From assembly GCA_009776905.1 (NCBI GenBank), contig WRMX01000121.1, positions 1 through 8,960 on the forward strand: a stretch of DNA of 8,960 nt. Direction: 5' to 3'. A model generated the notes under the pieces. The model did no database searches. It was given only the letters and a program-made list of their open reading frames with translations, and was not told the DNA's origin. A program made the translations under genes and the position numbers. This document shows positions 1 to 6,562 of the stretch, piece after piece (within the stretch, counting starts at the first letter, position 1; each line of letters opens with the position of its first letter). The stretch is from Oscillospiraceae bacterium. Its GTDB lineage: Bacteria; Bacillota; Clostridia; Oscillospirales; Oscillospiraceae.

Positions 1-17
1 CCATATTTTCCGTATGC

Positions 18-779
18 TTATGGGTTTTTCGCTTTTTCGGAGAGGTCCGCGATTATGCCGCCGAACTCCTCGTAATACGCCTCCTTGCTTTTGTGTCCTT
101 CGAGGTGCAGTGGCATGCGCTCCAGGTTGGCGAGGATCGTCGGGATCCATCTGTATGGGATGCCGATGAGCAGCGTGTCGGGCGAATAGAGCCTGCGCCC
201 GTGCATGCCGTGGACGAGCGCCGGCACGAGGAAGTTTACCTCTGCCGTTTTATACGGATGTATCAGCAGCCACGCGCAGCCCATGACGGGGGTGCATGTC
301 GATTTATACATCTCGCCCGTTGTGTATGTCATGGCGCGCATGACGATCTCCGCTTTTTCCGGGCTTGCGGCAACGACGAGGACATCCGGCTCGTACGTGA
401 GCTTCTCGACCGGGGAGAACAGGACGTAGTTAACGATCCCTTTGTTAAGCTTTGGCACGAACTGGTAGAAGTGCTGGTTGCAGCGTGCTTCGTCGAAAAC
501 GCCGAGTCTAGGGCCGATCTGCCCGCTCTCCTCAAAGCCCGCGAACGAGTCCATGCCGAGCAGGATGTTCCCGACGCATGTTTCGTCGTTTTCCTTTGAG
601 AAATAGAAGCTCCTGTTTTCCGCCTGAGCCGTTTTGAGCATTTCGCACAGCGAGAGCTTGGCGTCCTTTTCGAGCGGGGGAACGTCGTCCGGTTTGAAGA
701 AGCTGAATTTAACGCCTATCGGCGGGAGCTCGAGGTCGAGTTTTTTCAGCGGGGTGAAGTCATTTGTCATGTTATTCAT
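18..779 (-). CDS. DUF169 family protein, function unknown
   Basis: A 253-residue soluble protein that I assign to the DUF169 family (COG2043) from its overall pattern: an early LPPIGVKF strand, a C-x-M-L-K-x-A-Q element near residues 45-52, a central E-T-C-V-G element near 66-70 and a late Y-R-W-I-P-T segment near 209-214. There are five cysteines (45, 68, 100, 162, 168). Several lie in conserved-looking blocks, so metal or cofactor binding is conceivable, but no role is established. No signal peptide or membrane segment is visible. The start at 779 is chosen because AAGGAGG (788-794) lies 8 nt upstream; a second Met at codon 4 is worse placed. The gene begins 33 nt after the ABC transporter stop and is very probably cotranscribed with it. 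Family assignment fairly sure; function unknown. Confidence 0.85.
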   Translation of the reverse strand: MNNMTNDFTPLKKLDLELPPIGVKFSFFKPDDVPPLEKDAKLSLCEMLKTAQAENRSFYFSKENDETCVGNILLGMDSFAGFEESGQIGPRLGVFDEARCNQHFYQFVPKLNKGIVNYVLFSPVEKLTYEPDVLVVAASPEKAEIVMRAMTYTTGEMYKSTCTPVMGCAWLLIHPYKTAEVNFLVPALVHGMHGRRLYSPDTLLIGIPYRWIPTILANLERMPLHLEGHKSKEAYYEEFGGIIADLSEKAKNP

Positions 780-787
780 ACGAGAAG

Positions 788-794
788 CCTCCTT
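788..794 (-). promoter_or_regulatory. Ribosome binding site of the DUF169 gene
   Basis: AAGGAGG on the minus strand, 8 nt before the ATG at 779. It lies in the 33-nt gap after the transporter stop codon (813-815). It fixes the start of the DUF169 gene and shows independent, strong translation initiation within the presumed operon. Confidence 0.8.
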
Positions 795-812
795 AAGGCG
801 CTTTGCCTACAT

Positions 813-3449
813 TTATTCGGTGCGCAGGGCGACGACGGGGTCCTTTTTCGCTGCGACGCGCGAAGGAATGAGCCCGGCGATGAGCGACAGCACCATGCTT
901 ATTATCACCAAAATCAAGCCGCCGTTGAACGGCAGAATGGCCACGTTGCGAATTTCCGTCAAATTATATATGATCGCATTGGCAGGAATGCACAGCAACA
1001 GCGTGACGATGATGCCCAGCGCGCCCGCCACGAAGCCGATGATGAGCGTTTCCGCGTTGAACACGCGCGAGACGTCGCGCTTTGATGCGCCGATGCTGCG
1101 CAAGATGCCGATTTCCTTCGTGCGCTCGAGCACGGATATGTATGTGATGATGCCTATCATTATCGATGAGACGACGAGCGATATCGAGACGAAGGCGATC
1201 AGGACATAGCTTATCGCGTTGATGACGGTCGTGACGCTGCTCATCAGCAATCCGACGAAATCGGTGTACGTGATGCTTGAATCCTCGTCCACGCTGTCGT
1301 TGTAGTCGGCTATATACTGCACGATGGCTTCCTTGTTGTCGAAGCTGGAGGGGAATATGCTGATCGACGAGGGGTTGTCCAGATCGACGACCCCGAGGAG
1401 CTTGAGGTTGTCCTCATATGTGCCCGTATCCGGCTGCGTGTTCACGTTCTCGTTGAAAAGCTCAACGATCCTACTGTCAGGGGCGCCGGCTTGCTTCATG
1501 GCGGTGATGTTCGCCACGGCCTGCTCGCGCGAGTCGTCGGGCATGGCCTGCACGAACGTATACACTTCCTCGATCGTCGAAAAAGAGTCCGATGCTGCCT
1601 CGCCGAAGGGGCGTCCCGTGAAGACGTTGATGTCGGGGTTTTGAAGCTGTTCCATGACAATAGCGGACCGGTTGGTCTTGTCGATCATCAGCTCCGTAAG
1701 GGCGCTTGTGTAGCCGACCATGCCGCTTTCAGACGTGGCGATGGCGTCCTCGCCGGGGCGTGCGATGCCGACGATGTTGACGCGTTCGGCGTTCGCGTAG
1801 ACGCTTTGCATGAACGCGACGTCGTCGGACATGTCCTCCCAGCCGTTATCGGTCTTTACGTAATATTCATATGGCAGGACGACGCGGTAGTTGAGCGCGA
1901 GGATTTCGTCGTATTCGTACGTCTGGCCGCGCTCGATGGGGAAGGGCTGGCCGCTGAATATGGACTGGCGCAGGTCGCGAAGGTCTGCGGGTCCGCGCAA
2001 GCCGAGGGAATAGAGCGCGAAGTCCGTGATCCTGTTGTTTTCATGGACGATCAATATCGCGTCGTTTGGCCCTTGCGGCCATTGCCCCGCGACGAGGTCA
2101 TATTGCTCTGCAAGAAACGCGGGGTTGTCCATCAGCTCCGTCCATATGTTGTAATTCGACATCATGGAGCTCTGGAAGATGCCGACGCCGCCCATCGAGC
2201 CGCTCATGCCGAGCTCCTCGAACACCTGGTTCGGGTTGACCTGGTTTGCCCCGCCATATCCGTCTTCAATGAATACATTGAGATCGAGGTCGTATCCATA
2301 CGATATGGCGGTGACCAGCGGGTCAATCGTGTCCATGTTCGCCTCGATGTTTCGCTTGAAGCTCGCGAGGTCGTTGGACTGCACCCGGGAGAGCATCGTG
2401 TTGATGACCCTGCCCATCATATTATTCACGTATATCTTATCGAGGGGGAGCTGGTCGCCCGAAGCGCCTTGCGCGCCCCTGTCGTCAGTTGGCTGCATGA
2501 AACTGCTGAAATCGAATGCTTCACGCTCAATCGTGATGGGGTATGACGACAGCGTCTCTTCCTCGACCTTGGCGATGTATGTCTGAAGGCCGTTCGACAG
2601 CGATAGAATGAGCGCGATGCCTATTATGCCGATGCTTCCGGCAAAAGCCGTCAGGAACGTGCGGGTCTTTTTTGTCATAAGGTTGTTGAGGCTCAAAGCA
2701 AGGGCGGTGAAAAACGACATTGAGGGCCGCTCTTTTTTCGCGGCCTTTTCAACCTCGGACAGCGCGTCGGGAGATATGGGGGCAGTGTCGCTCGTGACCA
2801 GCCCGTCAAGCAGGTGGACGATGCGCGTCGAATATTTATTGGCGAGATCGGGATTGTGCGTCACCATGATGACAAGCTTTTCCGTGGCGATCTCTTTCAG
2901 AAGGTCCATAATCTGGATGCTCGTTTCGCTGTCGAGAGAACCGGTGGGCTCGTCCGCGAGCAGGATGTCGGGGTTGTTCACAAGGGCGCGCGCGATGGCC
3001 ACGCGCTGCATTTGCCCGCCGGATAGCTGGTTGGGCTTTTTGTTGTATTGGTCCGAGAGGCCGACCTGGTCGAGCACCTGCTTTGCCCTGGCGGTGCGTT
3101 CGGATTTGGACACGCCGGTGAGCGTCAGGGCGAGCTCGACGTTTGAGAGCACCGACTGGTGCGGGATGAGGTTGTATGTCTGGAACACGAATCCGATGGA
3201 GTGGTTGCGGTATGCGTCCCAGTCTGCATCCTTATATTCCTTTGTGGAAACTCCGTTGATGACAAGGTCGCCTTGGGTGTATTGGTCGAGGCCGCCAATG
3301 ATGTTGAGCAGCGTCGTCTTTCCGCAGCCCGAAGGGCCGAGGACGCAGACGAACTCGTTTTCGAGGAATTCCAGGTCGACGCCTTTGAGCGCTTCGACGG
3401 TCATCGTGCCGGCTTGGTAGTTTTTTGTGATGTTTTTGAGCTGGAGCAA
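813..3449 (-). CDS. MacB-type ABC transporter, fused ATPase and FtsX-like permease
   Basis: A fused ATP-binding and permease protein of 878 residues from the start preferred here. ATPase domain (about 1-225): Walker A GPSGCGKTT near 38-46, Q-loop Gln near 90, signature LSGGQ near 142-146, Walker B ILLADE near 162-167, H-loop His near 198. One membrane helix follows (about 266-288), then an extracytoplasmic region of roughly 450 residues, then three C-terminal helices of an FtsX domain (about 743-865) with the cytoplasmic E-R-T-K-E-I-G-I-L-R-S-I-G-A element and a typical D-P-V-V-A-L-R-T-E end. This is MacB/LolCDE topology, which moves substrates by mechanotransmission; substrate unknown. E. 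coli MacB is about 650 residues, the excess here being in the ectodomain. No MacA-like adaptor is in the window. There is no ATG near the start. A TTG at 3455 lies only 2 nt after the AAGGGG, whereas the TTG at 3449 sits 8 nt after it and gives the usual MLQLKNITKNY start. Confidence 0.93.
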   Translation of the reverse strand: MLQLKNITKNYQAGTMTVEALKGVDLEFLENEFVCVLGPSGCGKTTLLNIIGGLDQYTQGDLVINGVSTKEYKDADWDAYRNHSIGFVFQTYNLIPHQSVLSNVELALTLTGVSKSERTARAKQVLDQVGLSDQYNKKPNQLSGGQMQRVAIARALVNNPDILLADEPTGSLDSETSIQIMDLLKEIATEKLVIMVTHNPDLANKYSTRIVHLLDGLVTSDTAPISPDALSEVEKAAKKERPSMSFFTALALSLNNLMTKKTRTFLTAFAGSIGIIGIALILSLSNGLQTYIAKVEEETLSSYPITIEREAFDFSSFMQPTDDRGAQGASGDQLPLDKIYVNNMMGRVINTMLSRVQSNDLASFKRNIEANMDTIDPLVTAISYGYDLDLNVFIEDGYGGANQVNPNQVFEELGMSGSMGGVGIFQSSMMSNYNIWTELMDNPAFLAEQYDLVAGQWPQGPNDAILIVHENNRITDFALYSLGLRGPADLRDLRQSIFSGQPFPIERGQTYEYDEILALNYRVVLPYEYYVKTDNGWEDMSDDVAFMQSVYANAERVNIVGIARPGEDAIATSESGMVGYTSALTELMIDKTNRSAIVMEQLQNPDINVFTGRPFGEAASDSFSTIEEVYTFVQAMPDDSREQAVANITAMKQAGAPDSRIVELFNENVNTQPDTGTYEDNLKLLGVVDLDNPSSISIFPSSFDNKEAIVQYIADYNDSVDEDSSITYTDFVGLLMSSVTTVINAISYVLIAFVSISLVVSSIMIGIITYISVLERTKEIGILRSIGASKRDVSRVFNAETLIIGFVAGALGIIVTLLLCIPANAIIYNLTEIRNVAILPFNGGLILVIISMVLSLIAGLIPSRVAAKKDPVVALRTE

Positions 3450-3457
3450 GTACAAAA

Positions 3458-3463
3458 CCCCTT
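3458..3463 (-). promoter_or_regulatory. Ribosome binding site deciding the TTG start of the ABC gene
   Basis: AAGGGG on the minus strand. It is 8 nt from the TTG at 3449 and only 2 nt from the in-frame TTG at 3455, so the downstream TTG is favoured and the protein is 878 rather than 880 residues. No ATG is available until codon 16, which would remove the first strand of the ATPase. Confidence 0.6.
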
Positions 3464-3510
3464 ATTATTTCAATATTTCGGACAATGTTATCAAACTTTT
3501 CTACATTAAG

Positions 3511-3527
3511 TGTTAATATAGTGTTAA
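3511..3527 (-). promoter_or_regulatory. PhoP-box-like direct repeat upstream of the ABC gene
   Basis: On the minus strand the sequence reads TTAACA-CTATA-TTAACA: two identical hexamers separated by 5 bp, so an 11-bp period, about one helical turn. This matches the form of the Bacillus PhoP (OmpR-family) binding site, TT(A/C/T)A(C/T)A repeated with a short spacer. It lies about 60-80 nt before the start codon, where an OmpR-family response regulator would bind. The second hexamer could double as a -35 element, with a weak GATAAC -10 at 18 bp. No response regulator gene is in the window, so the binding protein is unknown. What is seen is the repeat; its role is inference. Confidence 0.4.
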
Positions 3528-3530
3528 TTC

Positions 3531-3573
3531 CGCAGATTACGTTTATAACTACGTGTATAACGTTTAATCTGCG
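3531..3573. repeat. Inverted repeat (43-bp dyad) upstream of the ABC gene
   Basis: Perfect 9-nt outer arms, CGCAGATTA at 3531-3539 and TAATCTGCG at 3565-3573, enclose a second imperfect dyad with arms TTATA (3543-3547) and TATAA (3556-3560) plus a CG/CG pairing with small bulges. It stands directly beside the TTAACA direct repeat and inside an AT-rich stretch that contrasts with the GC-rich genes. As an RNA hairpin it has no U-run on the minus-strand side, so an operator or cruciform reading fits better than a terminator. Confidence 0.6.
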
Positions 3574-3599
3574 TCTATTTATGCATTATTGGCGGTGCC

Positions 3600-3675
3600 T
3601 AATTCCGCAGGCTGCCTATGGGTGAGGCTATGGGTGAAGCTATGGGTGAGGCAGTTAATTCCGAAGGCTGCCTAT
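3600..3675. repeat. Duplicated 3' end of the UPF0210 gene flanking three 12-nt tandem repeats
   Basis: A 20-nt segment at 3656-3675, which encodes the end of UPF0210 (I-G-S-L-R-N and part of its stop), recurs at 3600-3619 with one mismatch. The two copies are exactly 56 nt apart. The 36 nt between them are three copies of a 12-nt unit, CTATGGGTGAGG, at 3616-3627, 3628-3639 (one mismatch) and 3640-3651; the first unit overlaps the end of the left copy by 4 nt. An 11-nt piece of the same tail, TAATTCCGCAG, appears again at 3525-3535. The pattern looks like slippage or recombination at the gene end. Confidence 0.85.
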
Positions 3676-5013
3676 CGGGGCGGGGATGCGCCCGCCGCGC
3701 GCGATGAAGGCGGAGCTGTCGCCGGCCGTGACGGGCATTATCGGCGCGGAACCGAGCAATCCTCCAAATTCCACCCTGTCGCCGACATCTTTGCCGGGCA
3801 CGGGTATTATGCGGACGGCAGTGGTCTTGTTGTTGACGACGCCGATGGCGGCCTCGTCCGCGATGATCGCGGAAATGGTCGAAGCGTCGGTATCCCCGGG
3901 GACAGCAATCATGTCGAGCCCAACGGAGCATACGCAGGTCATCGCTTCCAGCTTTGGTAGCGTCAGCACGCCCGATTCCACCGCCGCGATCATTCCGGCA
4001 TCTTCCGAGACGGGGATAAACGCGCCGGAAAGCCCGCCGACGTGCGACGATGCCATTACGCCGCCTTTTTTAACCGCGTCGTTGAGCAGCGCGAGCGCGG
4101 CCGTCGTGCCGTGAACACCCGCGCGGCTTAGCCCCATCTCCTCCAGGATGTCCGCGACGCTGTCGCCCACGGCTGGGGTGGGGGCCAGAGAGAGGTCCAC
4201 AATCCCAAAGGGGACGCCTAGGCGGCGCGAAGCTTCCTGTGCCACGAGCTGCCCCATGCGCGTGACTCGGAACGCCGTTTTTTTGATCGTCTCGGCGACG
4301 GTGTCGAAAGGCTCGCCTTTGACCGTGCGGAGCGCGTGCGCGACGACGCCCGGCCCTGATACTCCTACGTTTATGACGCATTCCGGCTCGCCCGTGCCGT
4401 GGAATGCTCCCGCCATGAAGGGGTTGTCCTCGACCGCGTTGGCGAAGACGACGAGCTTCGCGCAGGCGAGCCCGCCTGCATGGGCGGTCATATCGGCTGC
4501 GGATTTGATGACAGCGCCCATTTGCGCCACCGCGTCCATGTTGATTCCGGTCTTTGTCGTTGCGACGTTGACGCTCGCGCAGACGCGCTCCGTGGAGCTC
4601 AGGGCGGCAGGTATCGAGGAGATGAGCCGTTTGTCGCCGACCGTGAAACCCTTGTGGACAAGGGCGGAGAAGCCGCCGATGAAGTTGACGCCCGTTTCTC
4701 GCGCGGCCGCGTCGAGGGCGTCGGCAAAGGGCGAGTAGTCGTCCGTGTCGCAGGCTGCCGCGATTAGGGAGATCGGCGTGACGGATATGCGGGCGTTGAC
4801 TATCGGGATGCCGAATTCCCTCTCGATTTCTTCGCCTGTCTTGACGAGGTTCGCGGCAAGGCGCGTTATTTTATTGTATACGTTTTCGCAGGCCGTCGAA
4901 ATGTCCGGGTGCGGGCAGTCGAGCAGCGAGACGCCCATCGTTATCGTGCGGATGTCAAGGTGCTGGCTGTCAATCATTTCGTTGGTCTGCATTATTTCTG
5001 TCGTGTTGAACAT
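3655..5013 (-). CDS. UPF0210 / DUF711 (PFL-like fold) family protein
   Basis: A 452-residue cytoplasmic protein, full length for UPF0210 (DUF711). Recognisable blocks are L-D-I-R-T-I-T-M-G near 19-27, G-G-F-S-A-L-V-H-K-G near 113-122, T-G-I-N-M-D-A-V near 155-162, F-H-G-T-G-E-P-E near 204-211, V-D-L-S-L-A-P-T-P near 272-280 and the C-terminal R-G-G-R-I-P-A-P-I element (439-447). The family, which includes S. pneumoniae SP0239, shares the barrel fold of pyruvate formate-lyase-like enzymes, but no glycyl-radical R-V-x-G-Y loop is seen here; biochemical role unknown. The start at 5013 gives the usual family N-terminus (M-F-N-T-T-E-I-M), but no good ribosome binding site precedes it: the nearest purine run, GAAAGG, is 17 nt away. 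It lies 147 nt downstream of the ACT-domain gene, its conserved neighbour. Confidence 0.92.
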   Translation of the reverse strand: MFNTTEIMQTNEMIDSQHLDIRTITMGVSLLDCPHPDISTACENVYNKITRLAANLVKTGEEIEREFGIPIVNARISVTPISLIAAACDTDDYSPFADALDAAARETGVNFIGGFSALVHKGFTVGDKRLISSIPAALSSTERVCASVNVATTKTGINMDAVAQMGAVIKSAADMTAHAGGLACAKLVVFANAVEDNPFMAGAFHGTGEPECVINVGVSGPGVVAHALRTVKGEPFDTVAETIKKTAFRVTRMGQLVAQEASRRLGVPFGIVDLSLAPTPAVGDSVADILEEMGLSRAGVHGTTAALALLNDAVKKGGVMASSHVGGLSGAFIPVSEDAGMIAAVESGVLTLPKLEAMTCVCSVGLDMIAVPGDTDASTISAIIADEAAIGVVNNKTTAVRIIPVPGKDVGDRVEFGGLLGSAPIMPVTAGDSSAFIARGGRIPAPIGSLRN

Positions 5014-5074
5014 GGGGTAATATGACCATACCTTTCATCGATATTATGCTGCGCGTTGTGTATTCCACTATAAA

Positions 5075-5112
5075 GCGGATTTGCCCGGAGCGCGCGGCGT
5101 CCGGGTTGTGGG
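5075..5112. repeat. Dispersed 38-nt repeat, copy 1
   Basis: A 38-nt stretch in the gap between the ACT and UPF0210 genes matches 6475-6512 at 33 of 38 positions in the same orientation, with a shared run of 14 nt (CCGGAGCGCGCGGC, 5085-5098). In this copy CCCGGA (5084-5089) and TCCGGG (5100-5105) form a 6-bp stem around a 10-nt GC-rich loop. No T-run follows on either strand, so it is not an obvious terminator. Confidence 0.7.
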
Positions 5113-5160
5113 GGATGGAGAACTCACGAGACCTAACAAGCCTTCATGTTTGAATAATGC

Positions 5161-5430
5161 TCATATCCTGTGCATTGCCTCGAAGATGTCTTCGCGTTGG
5201 ATGCGTATGGACAGGGCTTGCTCCTCGCCGCGTGTTTTGAGCGAGTCCGCGAGCTCGGCGAAGGGGAGCGAGCATCCCGATGTGTCGACAAGCATGACCA
5301 TCGTGAGATAGTCCTGCAGGATCGTTTGGCTGATGTCGAGTATGTTTGCGCCGCTCTCGGCGAGCAGCGTGCATACGTTCGCGATGATGCCGACGCGGTC
5401 TTTGCCTATGACTGTTACTATTGCGCGCAT
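5161..5430 (-). CDS. ACT domain protein, UPF0237 family
   Basis: An 89-residue protein that is a single ACT domain of the UPF0237 type, related to S. pneumoniae SP0238 and to the ACT domains of GcvR. The first strand and helix, R-A-I-V-T-V-I-G-K-D-R-V-G-I-I (2-16), carry the K-D-R-x-G turn where ACT domains often bind small ligands such as amino acids. A-N-I-L-D-I-S-Q (28-35) and M-V-M-L-V-D (44-49) are the next strands. It is probably a small cytoplasmic ligand sensor acting with UPF0210, which follows it here as in many genomes; the ligand is unknown. The ATG at 5430 has AGGAGG 7 nt upstream. The upstream side is occupied by a tandem repeat block that starts 18 nt before the start codon, so its promoter must lie within or beyond that block. 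Confidence 0.93.
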   Translation of the reverse strand: MRAIVTVIGKDRVGIIANVCTLLAESGANILDISQTILQDYLTMVMLVDTSGCSLPFAELADSLKTRGEEQALSIRIQREDIFEAMHRI

Positions 5431-5437
5431 GTGGGTG

Positions 5438-5443
5438 CCTCCT
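5438..5443 (-). promoter_or_regulatory. Ribosome binding site of the ACT-domain gene
   Basis: AGGAGG on the minus strand, 7 nt before the ATG at 5430. It confirms the start of this short gene. The repeat block begins 4 nt upstream of it. Confidence 0.8.
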
Positions 5444-5447
5444 ATTT

Positions 5448-5738
5448 GGTTATGGATTTTGGCTTGTGGGCGATTGATAATCGCCCCTACACAGGATAGA
5501 TGAAAGATTCTTCACTGCGTTCAGAATGACAAGGGGGGGAGGGGTGCAGTGGGTGGGGTGCAGATGTCAAAAGGTTATGGATTTTGGCTTATGGGCGATT
5601 GATAATCGCCCCTACACAGGATAGATGAAAGATTCTTCGCTGCGTTCAGAATGACAAGGGGGGGGGTGCAGTGGGTGGGGTGCAGATGTCAATAGGTTAT
5701 GGATTTTGGCTTGTGGGCGATTGATAATCGCCCCTACA
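5448..5738. repeat. Tandem repeat, 122-125 nt unit, about 2.4 copies
   Basis: Copy 1 spans 5448-5572, copy 2 5573-5694, and a partial copy 3 5695-5738 ends after the first hairpin. Each unit has: a hairpin with 8-bp stem GGGCGATT/AATCGCCC and a 3-nt loop (5468-5486, 5593-5611, 5715-5733); a weaker hairpin element reading GATTCTTC...AGAATGAC (5506-5530, 5631-5655); and a G-rich tail with four closely spaced G-runs on the plus strand (5533-5558; a similar tail at 5658-5680). Copies differ by single substitutions and by G-tract length. This fills the 335-nt gap between yfbR and the ACT gene; no ORF in it is credible. From memory, both hairpin motifs resemble intergenic repeats common in Clostridia and other uncultured bacteria. 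Confidence 0.9.
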
Positions 5739-5740
5739 AC

Positions 5741-5762
5741 GGCGCGTCTGGGAAGTCGCGCC
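5741..5762 (-). terminator. Possible weak terminator hairpin after yfbR
   Basis: Starting 3 nt after the yfbR stop codon, GGCGCG and CGCGCC pair in a 6-bp stem, extended by one C-G pair across an A-A mismatch. On the minus strand it is followed by GTTGTAGGG, only slightly U-rich, and then by the hairpins of the repeat block. It could be a weak terminator or a 3'-end stabilising hairpin. Confidence 0.35.
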
Positions 5763-5765
5763 TTG

Positions 5766-6380
5766 TTAATCGAATGCGATGTTGAGCTCGTCGAGGGTCA
5801 TTTCGAATGCGGGCGCGAAATGCTCAATGAAGTAGTCCGCCTCAGGCAGCTTCATGGAATCGAGCTTGCGGCGCGTCTGTTCCGCCGCCAGCCGGAACTC
5901 CTGATTCCCTGCCTTCATCTCCTCAAGGCATTTGAGATACGCAGCGATCGTATCCGCAGCCTTGATGAGCGCCGCCATTTCGGCGTCCGCGCCGGAAAAG
6001 AGCTCGTCGTACGCGGGGCGCATCTCTGTGGGGAGCGAGGACAGCAGCTTTTGCGCCGCTACTGCCTCGACCTTTTTATACGCGGCCATAATGTCCGGGG
6101 CGAAGTATTTGACGGGCGTAGGCATGTCGCCTGTGAATATTTCGGAGGCATCGTGGAACAGCGCTGCCGCAGCGGTGCGCCCGGGGTCGATGCTGCCTCC
6201 GTATATGTCGCGCCTGATGACGGCGAGCGCGTGCGCGATGACGGCGACCATGTGCGAGTGCTCCTGCACGTTTTCGCGGGCGCTGTTGCGCATGAGCGAC
6301 CATCGCGCGATGTTGCGCATGCGCGATATCAAAGCGAAGAAGCTATATTTGGCGATGGGGATCAGTCCTTTCATCTGCAT
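5766..6380 (-). CDS. yfbR: 5'-deoxynucleotidase, YfbR family (HD domain)
   Basis: A 204-residue HD-domain phosphohydrolase that resembles E. coli YfbR (199 residues) along its whole length. YfbR hydrolyses deoxyribonucleoside 5'-monophosphates to deoxynucleosides and phosphate, using a divalent metal, in deoxynucleotide pool turnover in the cytoplasm. The metal ligands are present: His41 (E-H-S-H), His76-Asp77 (F-H-D-A-S-E) and Asp143 (K-A-A-D-T). The substrate-side residues Arg26-Trp27 (A-R-W-S-L-M-R-N) and Glu80 also match, as do G-D-M-P-T-P-V-K-Y-F (84-93) and A-Y-L-K-C-L-E-E (147-154). The ATG at 6380 has GGAG 9 nt upstream. The gene is flanked by repeat-rich gaps on both sides and looks like its own transcription unit. 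No key residue is missing. Confidence 0.95.
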   Translation of the reverse strand: MQMKGLIPIAKYSFFALISRMRNIARWSLMRNSARENVQEHSHMVAVIAHALAVIRRDIYGGSIDPGRTAAAALFHDASEIFTGDMPTPVKYFAPDIMAAYKKVEAVAAQKLLSSLPTEMRPAYDELFSGADAEMAALIKAADTIAAYLKCLEEMKAGNQEFRLAAEQTRRKLDSMKLPEADYFIEHFAPAFEMTLDELNIAFD

Positions 6381-6389
6381 TATGTTATG

Positions 6390-6393
6390 CTCC
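6390..6393 (-). promoter_or_regulatory. Ribosome binding site of yfbR
   Basis: GGAG on the minus strand, 9 nt before the ATG at 6380; a second in-frame ATG two codons later would be 15 nt away, so the first is preferred. Confidence 0.6.
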
Positions 6394-6474
6394 GTGATAC
6401 GACCGCGCCGCGCGAAGCGGGGTGCGGCGGTGCGCAGGCTAAAACTCGCAGGGCGGATTCATTGGGCGTGTATG

Positions 6475-6512
6475 GCGAATTTAGCCGGAGCGCGCGGCAT
6501 CCGGGCTGTGGG
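6475..6512. repeat. Dispersed 38-nt repeat, copy 2
   Basis: Second copy of the element at 5075-5112, same orientation, 33 of 38 positions equal, in the 182-nt gap between the MATE and yfbR genes. The inner stem is kept as CCGGA/TCCGG (6485-6489 with 6500-6504). It is followed by a short palindrome GGGTTGAACCC (6510-6520). The rest of this gap shows an isolated TATGAT (-10-like, 6526-6531, minus strand) without a convincing -35. Confidence 0.7.
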
Positions 6513-6562
6513 TTGAACCCATGTTATCATAAATAGCACAGTTGAAGATTGCGAAGCAAACA

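Noticed and set aside
1491..2546. Long plus-strand open frame (351 codons) opposite the ABC transporter; similarly 2608-3420
   Set aside because: Antisense shadows of a clearly recognised ABC protein; composition rich in His, Arg, Asp and Val with no family resemblance and no ribosome binding site.
3599..3931. Minus-strand open frame overlapping the end of UPF0210 and reading through the 12-nt repeats
   Set aside because: It lacks protein-like composition upstream of the repeats; it is listed only because it shows how the duplicated tail keeps coding for the same final residues.
3655..5013. UPF0210 as an active glycyl-radical enzyme
   Set aside because: Despite the PFL-like fold of the family, no R-V-x-G-Y glycyl loop is seen and no activating radical-SAM enzyme is in the window.
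5448..5738. Possible CRISPR array
   Set aside because: The whole 122-125 nt unit is repeated, with no unique spacers and no cas genes.
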